From the NCBI RefSeq assembly GCF_000426765.1, contig NZ_AUFZ01000004.1:27385-91384 (forward strand): DNA of 64,000 bases. Direction: 5' to 3'. How positions within the stretch are numbered: position 1 is the first letter of the stretch; each line of letters starts with the position of its first letter. Below are positions 16,980 through 25,871 of the stretch, piece by piece. A program made the translations under genes and the position numbers. The notes under the pieces were generated by a model. It searched no databases. It saw only the letters and a list, made by a program, of their open reading frames with translations, and was not told where the DNA came from. This DNA comes from Vibrio litoralis DSM 17657 (lineage in GTDB: Bacteria > Pseudomonadota > Gammaproteobacteria > Enterobacterales > Vibrionaceae).

Positions 16980-18518
16980 ATGTCCCAGTCAATCGAACAG
17001 GTTTTGCTCAATATTGCAGTTAACCTGAATGCTCATCAGCCGACTTATCAGCATTACCAAAAGTTACTCGATGCATTGCAGCAAGTACTGCCGTGTGATG
17101 CGAGTGCTTTATTTATTTTAGATGATGCGCAAAATTTAGTGCCGGTGGCGATTAACGGTTTATCGATGGAAGTGTTAGGGCGCAAGTTCCCACCGCAAGA
17201 GCACCCTAGACTAGAGATGATCATGCAAAGTCGTCTACCGGTTCGATTTCCTGAAAGTTCAAGCCTACCAGATCCATTTGATGGACTGCTTAGCGAAGAT
17301 GATGAAGCAAGTATTGACGTGCACTCTTGTATGGGGTGTAGCTTATATGTAGGCGAAGCATTGGTAGGTGTGCTAACGATTGACGCGTTAGCTTCGGGGG
17401 CATTCAAAAAAGTTACCGATGAGACGATTGCCACGTTTGCAGCCCTTGCGGCCGGTATTGTGCGTAACATTAGTTTGTTTGATGCCCTTGAAAAGGCCAA
17501 TCATCAACAACGTTCAATCAACCAACTACTTATCGATGAAGCGCGCGATAAAGGCGGAAAACTGGTAGGCGTGAGCCCGCAAATTGTCCAGCTACGTAAT
17601 AGCATTAAGATGGTCGCACAATCGAATTATGTAGTGCTGATCAGTGGTGAAACGGGGACTGGTAAAGAGCTGGTGGCCCATGAGGTTCACGCACAAAGCA
17701 GTCGTAGTGATAAACCCATGGTATATGTGAACTGTGCGGCGTTACCAGAATCGATTGCAGAAAGTGAGTTGTTTGGTCACGTAAAAGGAGCATTTACTGG
17801 TGCCAACTCAAACCGCGCGGGTAAATTTGAATTGGCCGATGGCGGTACTATCTTTTTAGATGAAATCGGTGAGTTGCCAATTTTATTGCAAGCCAAATTA
17901 TTACGTGTGATTCAACAAGGGGAAGTACAACGAGTAGGGGCTGATCACAACAGCTTTATTGATGTTCGAATCATTGCTGCTACTAACCGAGATCTTCATA
18001 AAGAAGTAGAAGAACAGCGATTCCGTTCTGATCTTTTCCATCGCTTAAATGTCTTCCCAATTCATGTGCCACCACTACGTGAAAGAGAAGGGGATATTGC
18101 GGTTCTAGTGGGACATATTCTCGACCGAATTCGTAGCCAATTCCAAATTAAAACTCTGCATCTTCACCCTAGAGCCTTGACGTTATTGGAAAAACAACCG
18201 TGGTTAGGTAATGTTCGCGAACTTGAGCATTCCTTGATGCGCGCAGGTCTCCACGCGGTTCAAGATCAAGCTGAATTGATCAAACCACAGCACTTTACGA
18301 GTGAATTTGTTGATATTCCTAAACGCCAAAATTCCTCACAATCTAGCTTGGCGATGCCCAATGAACCCATTGCTTTAAGACAAGCGGTAGAAGCGTATCA
18401 AAAGCAATTGATTGAACATGCTTTGAAGAAAAATGATGGCGTATGGGCGCAAGCGGCGCAGTTTCTACAAGTTGACCGAGGGAATTTGTATAAGCTAGGT
18501 AAGAAGCTAGGGCTATAG
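16980..18518 (+). CDS. norR: Nitric-oxide-responsive sigma-54 activator
   Basis: A 512-residue enhancer-binding protein in three parts: an N-terminal GAF domain (about 20-165) that senses NO through non-haem iron in the family, an AAA+ domain with Walker A GETGTGKE at 223-230 and the sigma-54 loop GAFTGA near 270, and a C-terminal Fis-type helix-turn-helix ([21 protein letters not shown]). It activates NO-detoxification genes. Two sigma-54 promoters in this window, at nnrS and hcp, are the obvious targets. It is divergent from nnrS with 189 bp between starts. Confidence 0.93.
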   Translation: MSQSIEQVLLNIAVNLNAHQPTYQHYQKLLDALQQVLPCDASALFILDDAQNLVPVAINGLSMEVLGRKFPPQEHPRLEMIMQSRLPVRFPESSSLPDPFDGLLSEDDEASIDVHSCMGCSLYVGEALVGVLTIDALASGAFKKVTDETIATFAALAAGIVRNISLFDALEKANHQQRSINQLLIDEARDKGGKLVGVSPQIVQLRNSIKMVAQSNYVVLISGETGTGKELVAHEVHAQSSRSDKPMVYVNCAALPESIAESELFGHVKGAFTGANSNRAGKFELADGGTIFLDEIGELPILLQAKLLRVIQQGEVQRVGADHNSFIDVRIIAATNRDLHKEVEEQRFRSDLFHRLNVFPIHVPPLREREGDIAVLVGHILDRIRSQFQIKTLHLHPRALTLLEKQPWLGNVRELEHSLMRAGLHAVQDQAELIKPQHFTSEFVDIPKRQNSSQSSLAMPNEPIALRQAVEAYQKQLIEHALKKNDGVWAQAAQFLQVDRGNLYKLGKKLGL

Positions 18519-18644
18519 GCGCGAAATGGAAGAGGAGGGCCAAATTAATTAATACAAAAAAAGTAGTCAAAAACCGATATACATGTTGATATTTTATTAA
18601 TGAAGCCCCATTCTGTTGGGAAATTTACTTCTGAAGAGCTAAAT

Positions 18645-19181
18645 GTGAGCATAATTCGGTTTCTGATACTGTGCCTGTTTTTGGGTTGCACTAGTTTGGT
18701 TGGTATTACTGCCGCCAAGGCTGAGCACGCCTCTAACTTACAGTTGGTTGATTTATCGACAGATTCTAGCTCTTTTGAACTTAGCTCCTTTGCTGCTCTT
18801 TCTTTGGAGCAGGGCGAGTCGCCGACATGCAAGGTTCAATCTTTGCCTGTGTCGAACTCACATAGTGTACCTAGCGTTACGTCATCCCATTGTCTCGATC
18901 TCACCTCTTCGAGTGATGTAAGCCAGCCAATTTATATTAATGGCTTCTCTCTTAGATTTGCTCATGGCAATTTTAACAGCGATGAACTGACACCTGATTA
19001 TGTGAAAGTCTTTGAATTTTCAGAAGTGTCATTTACTTCAAGTGCTCGGCATTATGTCGAACGCTTTACACCTCAGCATCAGTGGATGATGCACATTAAC
19101 TCCCACTCATTGCGGCTTTCTGCTTGGAAAGACAGCAACCTACAGTATATACCTCAGCAATACGCCCATTTATTTGCCTAA
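18645..19181 (+). CDS. vemP: VemP-like secretion-monitoring arrest peptide upstream of secD2F2
   Basis: I choose GTG at 18645 (178 residues) because GAAGAG precedes it; an ATG at 18600 has no RBS. A signal sequence, IIRFLILCLFLGCTSLVGI, ends at AAKA just before EHASN. VemP of V. alginolyticus, as known from the literature, is a 159-residue secreted protein that stalls its own ribosome near the C-terminus and thereby turns on secD2/secF2. Here the C-terminus reads LRLSAWKDSNLQYI..., matching W-K-[ED]-[TS]-N-x-x-Y-[VI] of the recalled motif, and the aligned stall residue lies three codons before the stop, as in the known protein. The aligned stall Gln is His, and His at the motif start is Leu. 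Location immediately before secD2 is the strongest evidence. Confidence 0.78.
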   Translation: MSIIRFLILCLFLGCTSLVGITAAKAEHASNLQLVDLSTDSSSFELSSFAALSLEQGESPTCKVQSLPVSNSHSVPSVTSSHCLDLTSSSDVSQPIYINGFSLRFAHGNFNSDELTPDYVKVFEFSEVSFTSSARHYVERFTPQHQWMMHINSHSLRLSAWKDSNLQYIPQQYAHLFA

Positions 19182-19408
19182 TCAGCTTGGAGTGATCTTT
19201 TCACCCTTAGCTTGAGTTGCGGTCGTTATTATTTAGCTATTTTACGTGAATATTGGTTCCGTAATCGCTTTATTTCTCGGCTACTTGGCGACGGTTCTAT
19301 TTCATTATTTTGAGTCTTTATATGACCCAGATAGACTAGATCTTGCCGCTGTGTCATTAACGCTCGATATCTCAAATTGAGTGCCGATGACTTATTTAGG
19401 TAAATAAA
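19169..19408 (+). promoter_or_regulatory. vemP-secD2 leader RNA with Shine-Dalgarno-sequestering stem
   Basis: The last vemP codons and stop (19169-19181, TTTATTTGCCTAA) can pair over 13 bp, including one G-U, with TTAGGTAAATAAA at 19396-19408. That right arm holds the AGG Shine-Dalgarno of secD2 and ends at the base before its ATG. A ribosome stalled three codons before the vemP stop would cover the left arm and free the start site. The 214 nt between the arms have no ORF. Confidence 0.7.
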
Positions 19409-21277
19409 ATGAATGTACATAAATCTCGCGCCTCTGCTCGGCGCACCTTAAACCAATACTCTTATTGGCAATATGCGGTGTTAGTTGTCACCATTTCGAT
19501 CATGCTATTAAGCGCCTTGCCTTCTTGGTTTGGGGAATCACCTGCGCTGCAAATTAATCAAGGCAGTGATTTGGTAAATAAAGCTAATCAGGTAAATAGC
19601 GTCCAATTCGAACCATTAAAACTACAGCAAGCCCTTACTAATCAAGGGATTGACTTAAAAGAAATTAAGCAAGATAAAACGACGACTTGGGTCATACTGT
19701 CGGATTCAGAACAAATGGCACAGGCTAAAAAAGTATTGCTTGAGATGGCAGGTCAACAGGGGAAAGGCAAGGACATTCAAGTTGCTTTAGCTTCAGTGGC
19801 TAATGCGCCGCAATGGTTAACGAGCCTTGGTTTTAAACCGATTTCACTAGGATTAGATCTGCGTGGTGGGGTGCAATTTCTGCTCGATGTGGATATGAAT
19901 TCAGTCTACCAAAATCAAATCGATGAAATGCAGCAAGGGATCAGTCACTTCTTGATGGATAACCAATTACGTCGAGCAAAATTCAGTGATATTTCACAGA
20001 ATGGATTGACCGTGACACTTGCCAGCGCGAAACAAGTATCACAGCTACGTGACTTTATTCATGGGCAATATCCGAATTGGAAAGTTATCAATAAGAATAA
20101 TCGCCTTACCTTAACTCGCTTGGAAACCGAAAGTGTCGCGCTACGTAATCTAACGGTTCAGCAAAATTTGCAGATTATGCGTAGCCGAATTGAAGAATTA
20201 GGTATTACGGAAGCATCAGTACAAAGGCAAGGGGATCAACGCATTCGTATTGAGTTGCCCGGTGTACAAGACCCTGCTCAAGCCAAAAATGTCATTGGTG
20301 CAACGGCAAGCTTGGCGTTTTATGAAGTACTGACTACTCAATCTGAAGGCGGAAAAATCTTGCCAGATCAAAATGGTCAGTTGGTTCGCGTTAAATCATC
20401 TCCCGTATTAACTGGTGAACATATTGTTGATGCACGGGCTAATTTCGGCGAAATGGGGATGCCAGAAGTGAACATTAGCTTGGACAGTCAAGGCGGAAAA
20501 ATGATGGCAGATTTCTCAGGTCGTCATATTGGTAAGCCAATGGCAACAGCGTATAGCGAATACTCACGTAACGAAGAGGGGGAAGTCGTACAAACCAATA
20601 AGATCATTAGTATCGCGACTATTCAATCTGCACTCGGCTCTAAGTTCCGAATTACGGGGGCAGGTTCAATGCAAGATGCACAAAGCTTAGCGTTACTACT
20701 CCGAGCGGGTTCATTAACGGCGCCAGTGACCATAGTGGAAGAACGTACGATTGGACCAACACTTGGGGCTGAAAATATTACGAATGGCTTTTCTGCCTTA
20801 GCGTTAGGTTTATCACTTACATTGCTATTTATGGCGGTTTGGTATCGCCGATTAGGTTGGGTTGCAAATGTGGCCTTGCTAGCCAATATGGTGATGCTAT
20901 TTGGTTTACTCGCCTTGATTCCCGGCGCGGTATTAACCTTACCCGGCATTGCAGGCTTAGTTCTCACCGTCGGCATGGCGGTTGATACTAACGTGCTTAT
21001 CTTTGAGCGGATCCGCGACAAATTAAAAGATGGCAATAGCTTAGCCAAGTCGATAAATGACGGATTTAGTAGCGCAACTAGCACAATTTTCGATGCGAAT
21101 TTTACCACCATGATTACCGCTATCGTGTTGTATTGCATTGGTAATGGGCCAATACAAGGGTTTGCTTTAACGCTAGGGCTAGGGTTACTGACCAGCATGT
21201 TTACTGGTATTTTTGCTTCGCGCGCAATGATCAATTGGTTTTGGGGTAAAGACACCCGCCGTAATGTGAGTATTTAA
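19409..21277 (+). CDS. secD2: Protein translocase subunit SecD, second paralogue
   Basis: A 622-residue inner-membrane protein of the Sec translocon accessory complex, which uses an ion gradient to pull proteins across the membrane. An N-terminal span (about 18-40), the large periplasmic P1 region containing LGLDLRGGVQFLLDVDMN, and five C-terminal spans are visible. The membrane motif GMAVDTNVLIFERIRDKL near residue 520 carries the conserved Asp. It is not in the usual yajC-secD-secF context but behind a VemP-like leader, so it is the secD2 copy, which in V. alginolyticus is proton-driven and induced when sodium is low. secF2 follows after 2 bp. Confidence 0.9.
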   Translation: MNVHKSRASARRTLNQYSYWQYAVLVVTISIMLLSALPSWFGESPALQINQGSDLVNKANQVNSVQFEPLKLQQALTNQGIDLKEIKQDKTTTWVILSDSEQMAQAKKVLLEMAGQQGKGKDIQVALASVANAPQWLTSLGFKPISLGLDLRGGVQFLLDVDMNSVYQNQIDEMQQGISHFLMDNQLRRAKFSDISQNGLTVTLASAKQVSQLRDFIHGQYPNWKVINKNNRLTLTRLETESVALRNLTVQQNLQIMRSRIEELGITEASVQRQGDQRIRIELPGVQDPAQAKNVIGATASLAFYEVLTTQSEGGKILPDQNGQLVRVKSSPVLTGEHIVDARANFGEMGMPEVNISLDSQGGKMMADFSGRHIGKPMATAYSEYSRNEEGEVVQTNKIISIATIQSALGSKFRITGAGSMQDAQSLALLLRAGSLTAPVTIVEERTIGPTLGAENITNGFSALALGLSLTLLFMAVWYRRLGWVANVALLANMVMLFGLLALIPGAVLTLPGIAGLVLTVGMAVDTNVLIFERIRDKLKDGNSLAKSINDGFSSATSTIFDANFTTMITAIVLYCIGNGPIQGFALTLGLGLLTSMFTGIFASRAMINWFWGKDTRRNVSI

Positions 21278-21279
21278 TC

Positions 21280-22188
21280 ATGAGTAAATTAATCAATATG
21301 AAAAATGCCAATAAATGGCGTTATGGCACTAGTGTAATTTCTATTTTATTAATGTGTGTTGCGCTGTTTTTCATTACCACAAAAGGCTTTAACTGGGGGT
21401 TGGATTTTACTGGTGGCGTAGTAAGTGAAGTACAATTAAATCCACATATCACCAGCAGCGAATTGAGCCCATTATTAGAAGTGGGATTAGGTCAAAAAGT
21501 CAGTGTGATTTCTGGTGAAGGGCAAGGGCGTTGGATTATTCGCTACAGCATTCCTGAGAGCACTCAGCAGGCTGCGGAATCAATTGAAACATTACTAGCG
21601 CCTTTACACGCAGAGACTAAAGTGTTGAATACCAGCATTGTTGGCCCTCAAGTTGGTCAAGATCTGGCAGAGCAAGGTGGCTTGGCTTTACTTGTCTGTC
21701 TGCTGTGTATCATGGTGTATTTAAGTGTGCGATTTGAGTGGCGTTTAGCGTTAGGTTCGCTGGTGGCCTTACTGCATGATGTGGTCTTTGTGCTGGGGTT
21801 CTTTGCGCTCAGCCAGATGGAATTTAACTTAACCGTGTTAGCGGCTATTCTAGCGATCTTAGGTTATTCGCTGAATGATTCCATCATCATTGCCGACCGC
21901 ATTCGTGAATTGCTACGTATGAAACCGAAAGTCGCCACTGCGGATATCAATAACCAAGCTATAGCAGCGACGTTTAGCCGCACTATGATCACCTCCGGTA
22001 CGACACTATTAACTGTTTCAGCCCTATGGCTACTTGGTGGTGCGCCATTGGAAGGTTTTTCCATCGCAATGTTTATCGGCATTATGACTGGAACTTGGTC
22101 ATCTATTTCAGTCGGAACCTCTTTACCTGAAGTCTTGGGGTTAAAGGCCGAGCATTACCAAGTGATTGCGCTATCTGACACGCCATAA
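21280..22188 (+). CDS. secF2: Protein translocase subunit SecF, second paralogue
   Basis: A 302-residue partner of SecD2. Hallmarks are GLDFTGGVVSEV near 38-49, a short periplasmic domain, then membrane spans with VRFEWRLALGSLVALLHDVVF and LGYSLNDSIIIADRIREL (read in parts); its LND-motif Asp matches SecD's VDT. It starts 2 bp after secD2 and is translated from the same mRNA, so it shares the VemP-type control. Slightly shorter than E. coli SecF. Confidence 0.92.
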   Translation: MSKLINMKNANKWRYGTSVISILLMCVALFFITTKGFNWGLDFTGGVVSEVQLNPHITSSELSPLLEVGLGQKVSVISGEGQGRWIIRYSIPESTQQAAESIETLLAPLHAETKVLNTSIVGPQVGQDLAEQGGLALLVCLLCIMVYLSVRFEWRLALGSLVALLHDVVFVLGFFALSQMEFNLTVLAAILAILGYSLNDSIIIADRIRELLRMKPKVATADINNQAIAATFSRTMITSGTTLLTVSALWLLGGAPLEGFSIAMFIGIMTGTWSSISVGTSLPEVLGLKAEHYQVIALSDTP

Positions 22189-22274
22189 ATATCAACAATA
22201 GCTCTTTTACTGCATGTTAATTTAAGGTGCGGTAAGAGGGCTTGTTTGGTTCTTATGCTTTTTAGTTGAATCTC

Positions 22275-22381
22275 GATGTTAAAATAACATCGTTATGTTG
22301 TAATTATTACAACTTCAATGCAGGTTAATGGCTTGTTAAATCATTAACAATCAATAACTTAAAAGTTGGCACGCAAAGTGC
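22275..22381 (+). promoter_or_regulatory. Sigma-54 promoter and upstream palindromes of hcp-hcr
   Basis: TGGCACGCAAAGTGC at 22367-22381 has GG and GC 12 bases apart, a good -24/-12 element, about 75 bp before hcp. Upstream are GATGTTAAAATAACATC (22275-22291), GTTGTAATTATTACAAC (22297-22313) and GTTAAATCATTAAC (22335-22348). The first two contain GT-N7-AC, the NorR core. NorR activation is the natural reading. Confidence 0.7.
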
Positions 22382-22455
22382 AATACAGGAATGAATTTAT
22401 TATTAGCCCCAAATGATAGGGGCGATGATGTTAATCATTACTGGAGCTTTAAATT

Positions 22456-24126
22456 ATGTTTTGTATTCAATGTGAACAAACGATCCGTACACCGGTTGGC
22501 GATGGCTGTTCTTATGCGCAAGGTATGTGTGGTAAAACCAGCGAAGTCTCTGACCTGCAAGATATCTTAGTCTACGTATTGCAAGGTGTGTCTTTCTGGG
22601 CGGATCTTGGTCGCAAGTTTAATATTGTGGATACAGAAATCGATGAGTGGGCACCTCAAGCTTTCTTCTCTACCTTGACTAACGTGAACTTCGATGCAGA
22701 TCGTATCGTTGAGTTTTCTAATCAAGCTTATGCATACAAACTACGTCTAGAAGAAAAGGTACGTGCAGCGGCAACGTTAGCCAATGAAACACTACCTGAG
22801 TTAACGCCAGCGGCTCAATTTGCATTACCAACAGCTCGTGAAGAGTTATTAAAATACGCACCTCTGGCAGCAGTAAACCGCGGCCATGAAACGGTTGACC
22901 CAGATGTAATGGGGTTACGTTTATTAGCTTTATATGGCTTAAAAGGTGCAGCAGCTTACATGGAGCATGCGCGTGTACTTGGTCAAACTGACGAAGCGCT
23001 TTTTGCTGAATATCACCAAATCATGTCTTGGTTAGGTTCTGAGCCTCAAGATCTTCAAGCGTTGCTAGATTGCTCAATGCAAATTGGTTTGATGAACTAC
23101 AAAATCATGGAAATCCTAGACCGTGGTGAAACAGAAACATTTGGTCACCCAGCACCAACTCAAGTGAACGTTAAGCCAGTAAAAGGCAAATGTATCCTAG
23201 TGTCTGGCCATGACTTACATGATCTAGAAAAAATCCTGCAACAGACTGAAGGCAAAGGCATCAACGTTTACACTAACGGTGAAATGTTGCCCGCTCACGG
23301 TTACCCTGAATTAAACAAATATCCTCACCTAGTGGGTAACTACGGCAGTGCTTGGCAGAACCAGCAAAAAGAATTTGCTAACTTCCCTGGCGCAATCGTA
23401 ATGACGTCTAACTGTCTGCTTAACCCTGAAGTAGGTCAATACAACGACCGTATCTTCACACGTAGCATCGTAGGCTGGCCAAATGTGACTCACATTGTGG
23501 GTGATGATTTCTCTGAAGTAATTGAATGTGCATTAGCGCAAGAAGGCTTCAAGCACGATGAAATTGAGCACATGATCACGGTTGGTTTTGGTCGCAATGC
23601 ATTGATAGAAGCGGCTCCTGCGGTTATCGATCAAGTGAAGCAAGGCAACATCAGCCACTTCTTCCTAGTAGGCGGTTGTGATGGTGACAAAGTGGAGCGT
23701 AACTACTTCAACGAGTTCACGAAACAAACACCAGATGACAGCCTAATTCTAACGCTGGCTTGTGGTAAGTTCCGCTTCAATAAAGAACAACACGGTGAAA
23801 TCAACGGCATTCCTCGTCTATTAGATGTGGGTCAATGTAATGATTCATACTCAGCAATCCAATTAGCACTAGCATTGGCGAAAGAGTTTGATTGTGGCGT
23901 GAATGATCTTCCTCTGACTTTAGTTTTATCTTGGTTCGAGCAAAAAGCGATTGTGGTTCTACTAACACTTCTTGCGTTAGGCATTAAAGGTATCTACACA
24001 GGTCCAACTAAACCTGCGTTCTTAACTGATAACCTAATGGCAGTGATGCAAGAGAAGTTTGACCTACGTGGAATTTCAACGGTTGAAGCTGATCTAAAAA
24101 CGATTTTAGGTGAAAAAGCAGCGTAA
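22456..24126 (+). CDS. hcp: Hybrid cluster protein (hydroxylamine/NO reductase)
   Basis: A 556-residue iron-sulfur protein. The N-terminal cysteines C3-C6-C18-C25 have the C-x2-C-x11-C-x6-C spacing of the [2Fe-2S] enterobacterial type. Later ligands of the hybrid 4Fe-2O-2S cluster lie in [25 protein letters not shown] and VGQCNDSYS. Hcp reduces NO to N2O at low concentrations and hydroxylamine in vitro. It is followed by its reductase gene hcr and preceded by a sigma-54 promoter. Codon usage and an RBS (GGAGC, 8 nt before ATG) suggest good expression when induced. Confidence 0.95.
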   Translation: MFCIQCEQTIRTPVGDGCSYAQGMCGKTSEVSDLQDILVYVLQGVSFWADLGRKFNIVDTEIDEWAPQAFFSTLTNVNFDADRIVEFSNQAYAYKLRLEEKVRAAATLANETLPELTPAAQFALPTAREELLKYAPLAAVNRGHETVDPDVMGLRLLALYGLKGAAAYMEHARVLGQTDEALFAEYHQIMSWLGSEPQDLQALLDCSMQIGLMNYKIMEILDRGETETFGHPAPTQVNVKPVKGKCILVSGHDLHDLEKILQQTEGKGINVYTNGEMLPAHGYPELNKYPHLVGNYGSAWQNQQKEFANFPGAIVMTSNCLLNPEVGQYNDRIFTRSIVGWPNVTHIVGDDFSEVIECALAQEGFKHDEIEHMITVGFGRNALIEAAPAVIDQVKQGNISHFFLVGGCDGDKVERNYFNEFTKQTPDDSLILTLACGKFRFNKEQHGEINGIPRLLDVGQCNDSYSAIQLALALAKEFDCGVNDLPLTLVLSWFEQKAIVVLLTLLALGIKGIYTGPTKPAFLTDNLMAVMQEKFDLRGISTVEADLKTILGEKAA

Positions 24127-24139
24127 TGATGTGAGTTAA

Positions 24140-24168
24140 TGCCACCTTGATTAACCTTCAAGGTGGCA
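24140..24168 (+). other. hcp-hcr intercistronic hairpin
   Basis: Perfect 11-bp inverted repeat TGCCACCTTGA / TCAAGGTGGCA with a 7-nt loop and no T-tract. It may stabilise the hcp mRNA or reduce hcr expression relative to hcp. Confidence 0.6.
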
Positions 24169-24210
24169 TACATATCGAAAGCAATAGTCGAAACATAGTA
24201 GAGATAAAAA

Positions 24211-25278
24211 ATGAACCAATTTGAATGGCCAGATAATCAACCCGCGACCTTTATTTGCCAACGTAAATGGCAGGAAACACCAAATTGCGTTAGCGTTACT
24301 TTAGTGGCAGAAAATCAGGATTTAGAAACGACATTTGATTTTATTCCCGGTCAATTTATCACGCTTGGTATTGAGGTAGAGGGTAAGACGGAATACCGCG
24401 CCTATTCATTAAGTTCAATGCCGAATAAAAACGCATTACAGCTGACCATTAAACGCGTTGATGGCGGCAAAGTTTCCAACTATATCGTGGATTCTTTACA
24501 AGAAGGTCAAACGGTATCCGTGTTAAAACCTGCCGGAGAATTTCATATAGAGCAACCACATGGCGAACGCATTGTATTGCTCAGTGCCGGTTGTGGGATC
24601 ACTCCGGTTATGTCGATGGCGAAAACGCTGTTAGCAGATAAATCAGATGCCACGGATATTCATTTTATCCATGCGGCAACAGAACTTGAGCAAGTGATCT
24701 ATCATCAAGAACTACTAGAAATGGAAGCATCACATGAGCGTTTTCATTTTGATGTAATGTTAGAAAATGCCCAAGGATCAGAGTATTTAGAAGGGCGCTT
24801 AACACAAGCGGCTTTAAAACAGTTCTGCCCGGATATTGCGGAGCGTAGCGCATTTTTATGTGGCCCGATTGGCTTTATGAATGCGATGCAAGAAAACCTA
24901 TCTGAGCTTGGCATGAATATGGATAACTTTTATCAAGAAAGTTTCACGCCAGCCGAGTCAGAACAACCTGATGTTGAAATCGCTGAACAAGCTGATAAAG
25001 CACAAGCGATCAGTAATGCCACGGTATTTGTACCCGCGTTTGGCGCTCAAGCCGAAGCGAAAATTGGCAGTGCATTGATTGATGCCTTGGAAGCGGCCAA
25101 AGTACCCGTGATTGCTGCATGCCGCAGTGGTATTTGTGGTTCATGTAAGTGTCGTGTGGTAAAAGGCGAATTTACTCGTACTAGCACCGCGACTTTAACG
25201 GAAGATGAGATAGATAATGGCTTTGTTTTGGCATGTTCGTGCCAAGTCGAGTCAGATGTGGAAGTGGCGTTAAACTAA
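24211..25278 (+). CDS. hcr: NADH oxidoreductase for hybrid cluster protein
   Basis: A 355-residue flavo-iron-sulfur reductase that passes electrons from NADH to Hcp. The FAD-binding RAYSLSS motif lies near residue 70, the NAD-binding start LLSAGCGITPVMS near 127, and a C-terminal plant-type [2Fe-2S] ferredoxin domain with CRSGICGSCKCRV near 306 and a final Cys in LACSCQ. Domain order matches E. coli Hcr. It shares the hcp transcript and ends at a strong bidirectional terminator. Confidence 0.95.
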   Translation: MNQFEWPDNQPATFICQRKWQETPNCVSVTLVAENQDLETTFDFIPGQFITLGIEVEGKTEYRAYSLSSMPNKNALQLTIKRVDGGKVSNYIVDSLQEGQTVSVLKPAGEFHIEQPHGERIVLLSAGCGITPVMSMAKTLLADKSDATDIHFIHAATELEQVIYHQELLEMEASHERFHFDVMLENAQGSEYLEGRLTQAALKQFCPDIAERSAFLCGPIGFMNAMQENLSELGMNMDNFYQESFTPAESEQPDVEIAEQADKAQAISNATVFVPAFGAQAEAKIGSALIDALEAAKVPVIAACRSGICGSCKCRVVKGEFTRTSTATLTEDEIDNGFVLACSCQVESDVEVALN

Positions 25279-25304
25279 CCATTTCATTCCTCGTGATAAA
25301 TATA

Positions 25305-25339
25305 AAAAAGGGTCGCTATCAATAATAGCGACCCTTTTT
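25305..25339. terminator. Bidirectional terminator, hcr / DUF2999
   Basis: Perfect 15-bp repeat AAAAAGGGTCGCTAT / ATAGCGACCCTTTTT with a short loop between convergent genes. Confidence 0.85.
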
Positions 25340-25366
25340 AGTATCAAGGTTCGATATGGAATTAAA

Positions 25367-25618
25367 TCACTTCTGAAGCTTTTCTTTTGCTTCTTCTACC
25401 TTTGAGTAATCCAAACCCAACTCATCTACGGCATCTTTAATTAATGCAGGGTTTTGCATTACCTGAGCCATCAGCATTTGAAGTTTTTCTTGTGGTAAAC
25501 CTAGTTGGCTAATAGTTGCCATTGCCGCTAATGGGTTTTCAGTGAGCTGCTGAAAAATATCACGGATTTGTTCATCGGCAATATTGTGTTCTTTTAATAA
25601 TGCTAAAATTGGGTTCAT
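25367..25618 (-). CDS. DUF2999-family protein
   Basis: Small acidic helical protein of 83 residues from ATG at 25618. The frame opens at a TTG five codons earlier, but AAAGAG lies right for the ATG. It consists of repeated amphipathic helices (ILALLKEHNI, QIRDIFQQLTENPLAAMATI, KLQMLMAQVMQNPALIKDAV). The family is found in vibrios and relatives, with no known function. Cytoplasmic; ends at the shared terminator. Confidence 0.8.
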   Translation of the reverse strand: MNPILALLKEHNIADEQIRDIFQQLTENPLAAMATISQLGLPQEKLQMLMAQVMQNPALIKDAVDELGLDYSKVEEAKEKLQK

Positions 25619-25657
25619 GATTGTCTCTTTCAATTGCTAAATAGATTGGTAATATTT

Positions 25658-25681
25658 TATACCTAAGTGACCTCAAGATGC
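25658..25681. repeat. Half copy of the TATACCCAAGT repeat
   Basis: TATACCTAAGTGACCTCAAGATGC matches the 24-bp terminal inverted repeat at 42351-42374 with three differences. No partner end is visible nearby. Confidence 0.55.
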
Positions 25682-25718
25682 TATTTGAAGCGCCCCTGAG
25701 ACCATATTAATTGCTAGG

Positions 25719-25871
25719 TTATTTTAAATTTCCACCAATCCCAATGCTTGGGTTGACATAAACAGGGCCAATTTTAAATGGTGCGCCAATATCTAGGCTT
25801 GCGTAAGGCGTACAAGAGGCGATCAGCAAGACTGCAGCCGTCGCAAGAATAATACGTTTGATATTTTTCAT
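25719..25871 (-). CDS. Small predicted lipoprotein, 50 residues
   Basis: MKNIKRIILATAAVLLIASC is a lipoprotein signal with lipobox IASC; the mature part is only about 31 residues (TPYASLDIGAPFKIGPVYVN then PSIGIGGNLK). Its ATG overlaps the stop of the upstream VOC-domain lipoprotein by one base (TAATG), a coupling arrangement that supports it being a real gene. The mature peptide is Gly/Pro/Ile-rich, with two similar IG-x-P/IGP motifs. Function unknown. Confidence 0.65.
   Translation of the reverse strand: MKNIKRIILATAAVLLIASCTPYASLDIGAPFKIGPVYVNPSIGIGGNLK

Noticed and set aside
20623..21255. 210-codon minus-strand ORF inside secD2
   Set aside because: Antisense shadow of a long conserved gene, low-complexity Ser/Pro/Asn text and no RBS.
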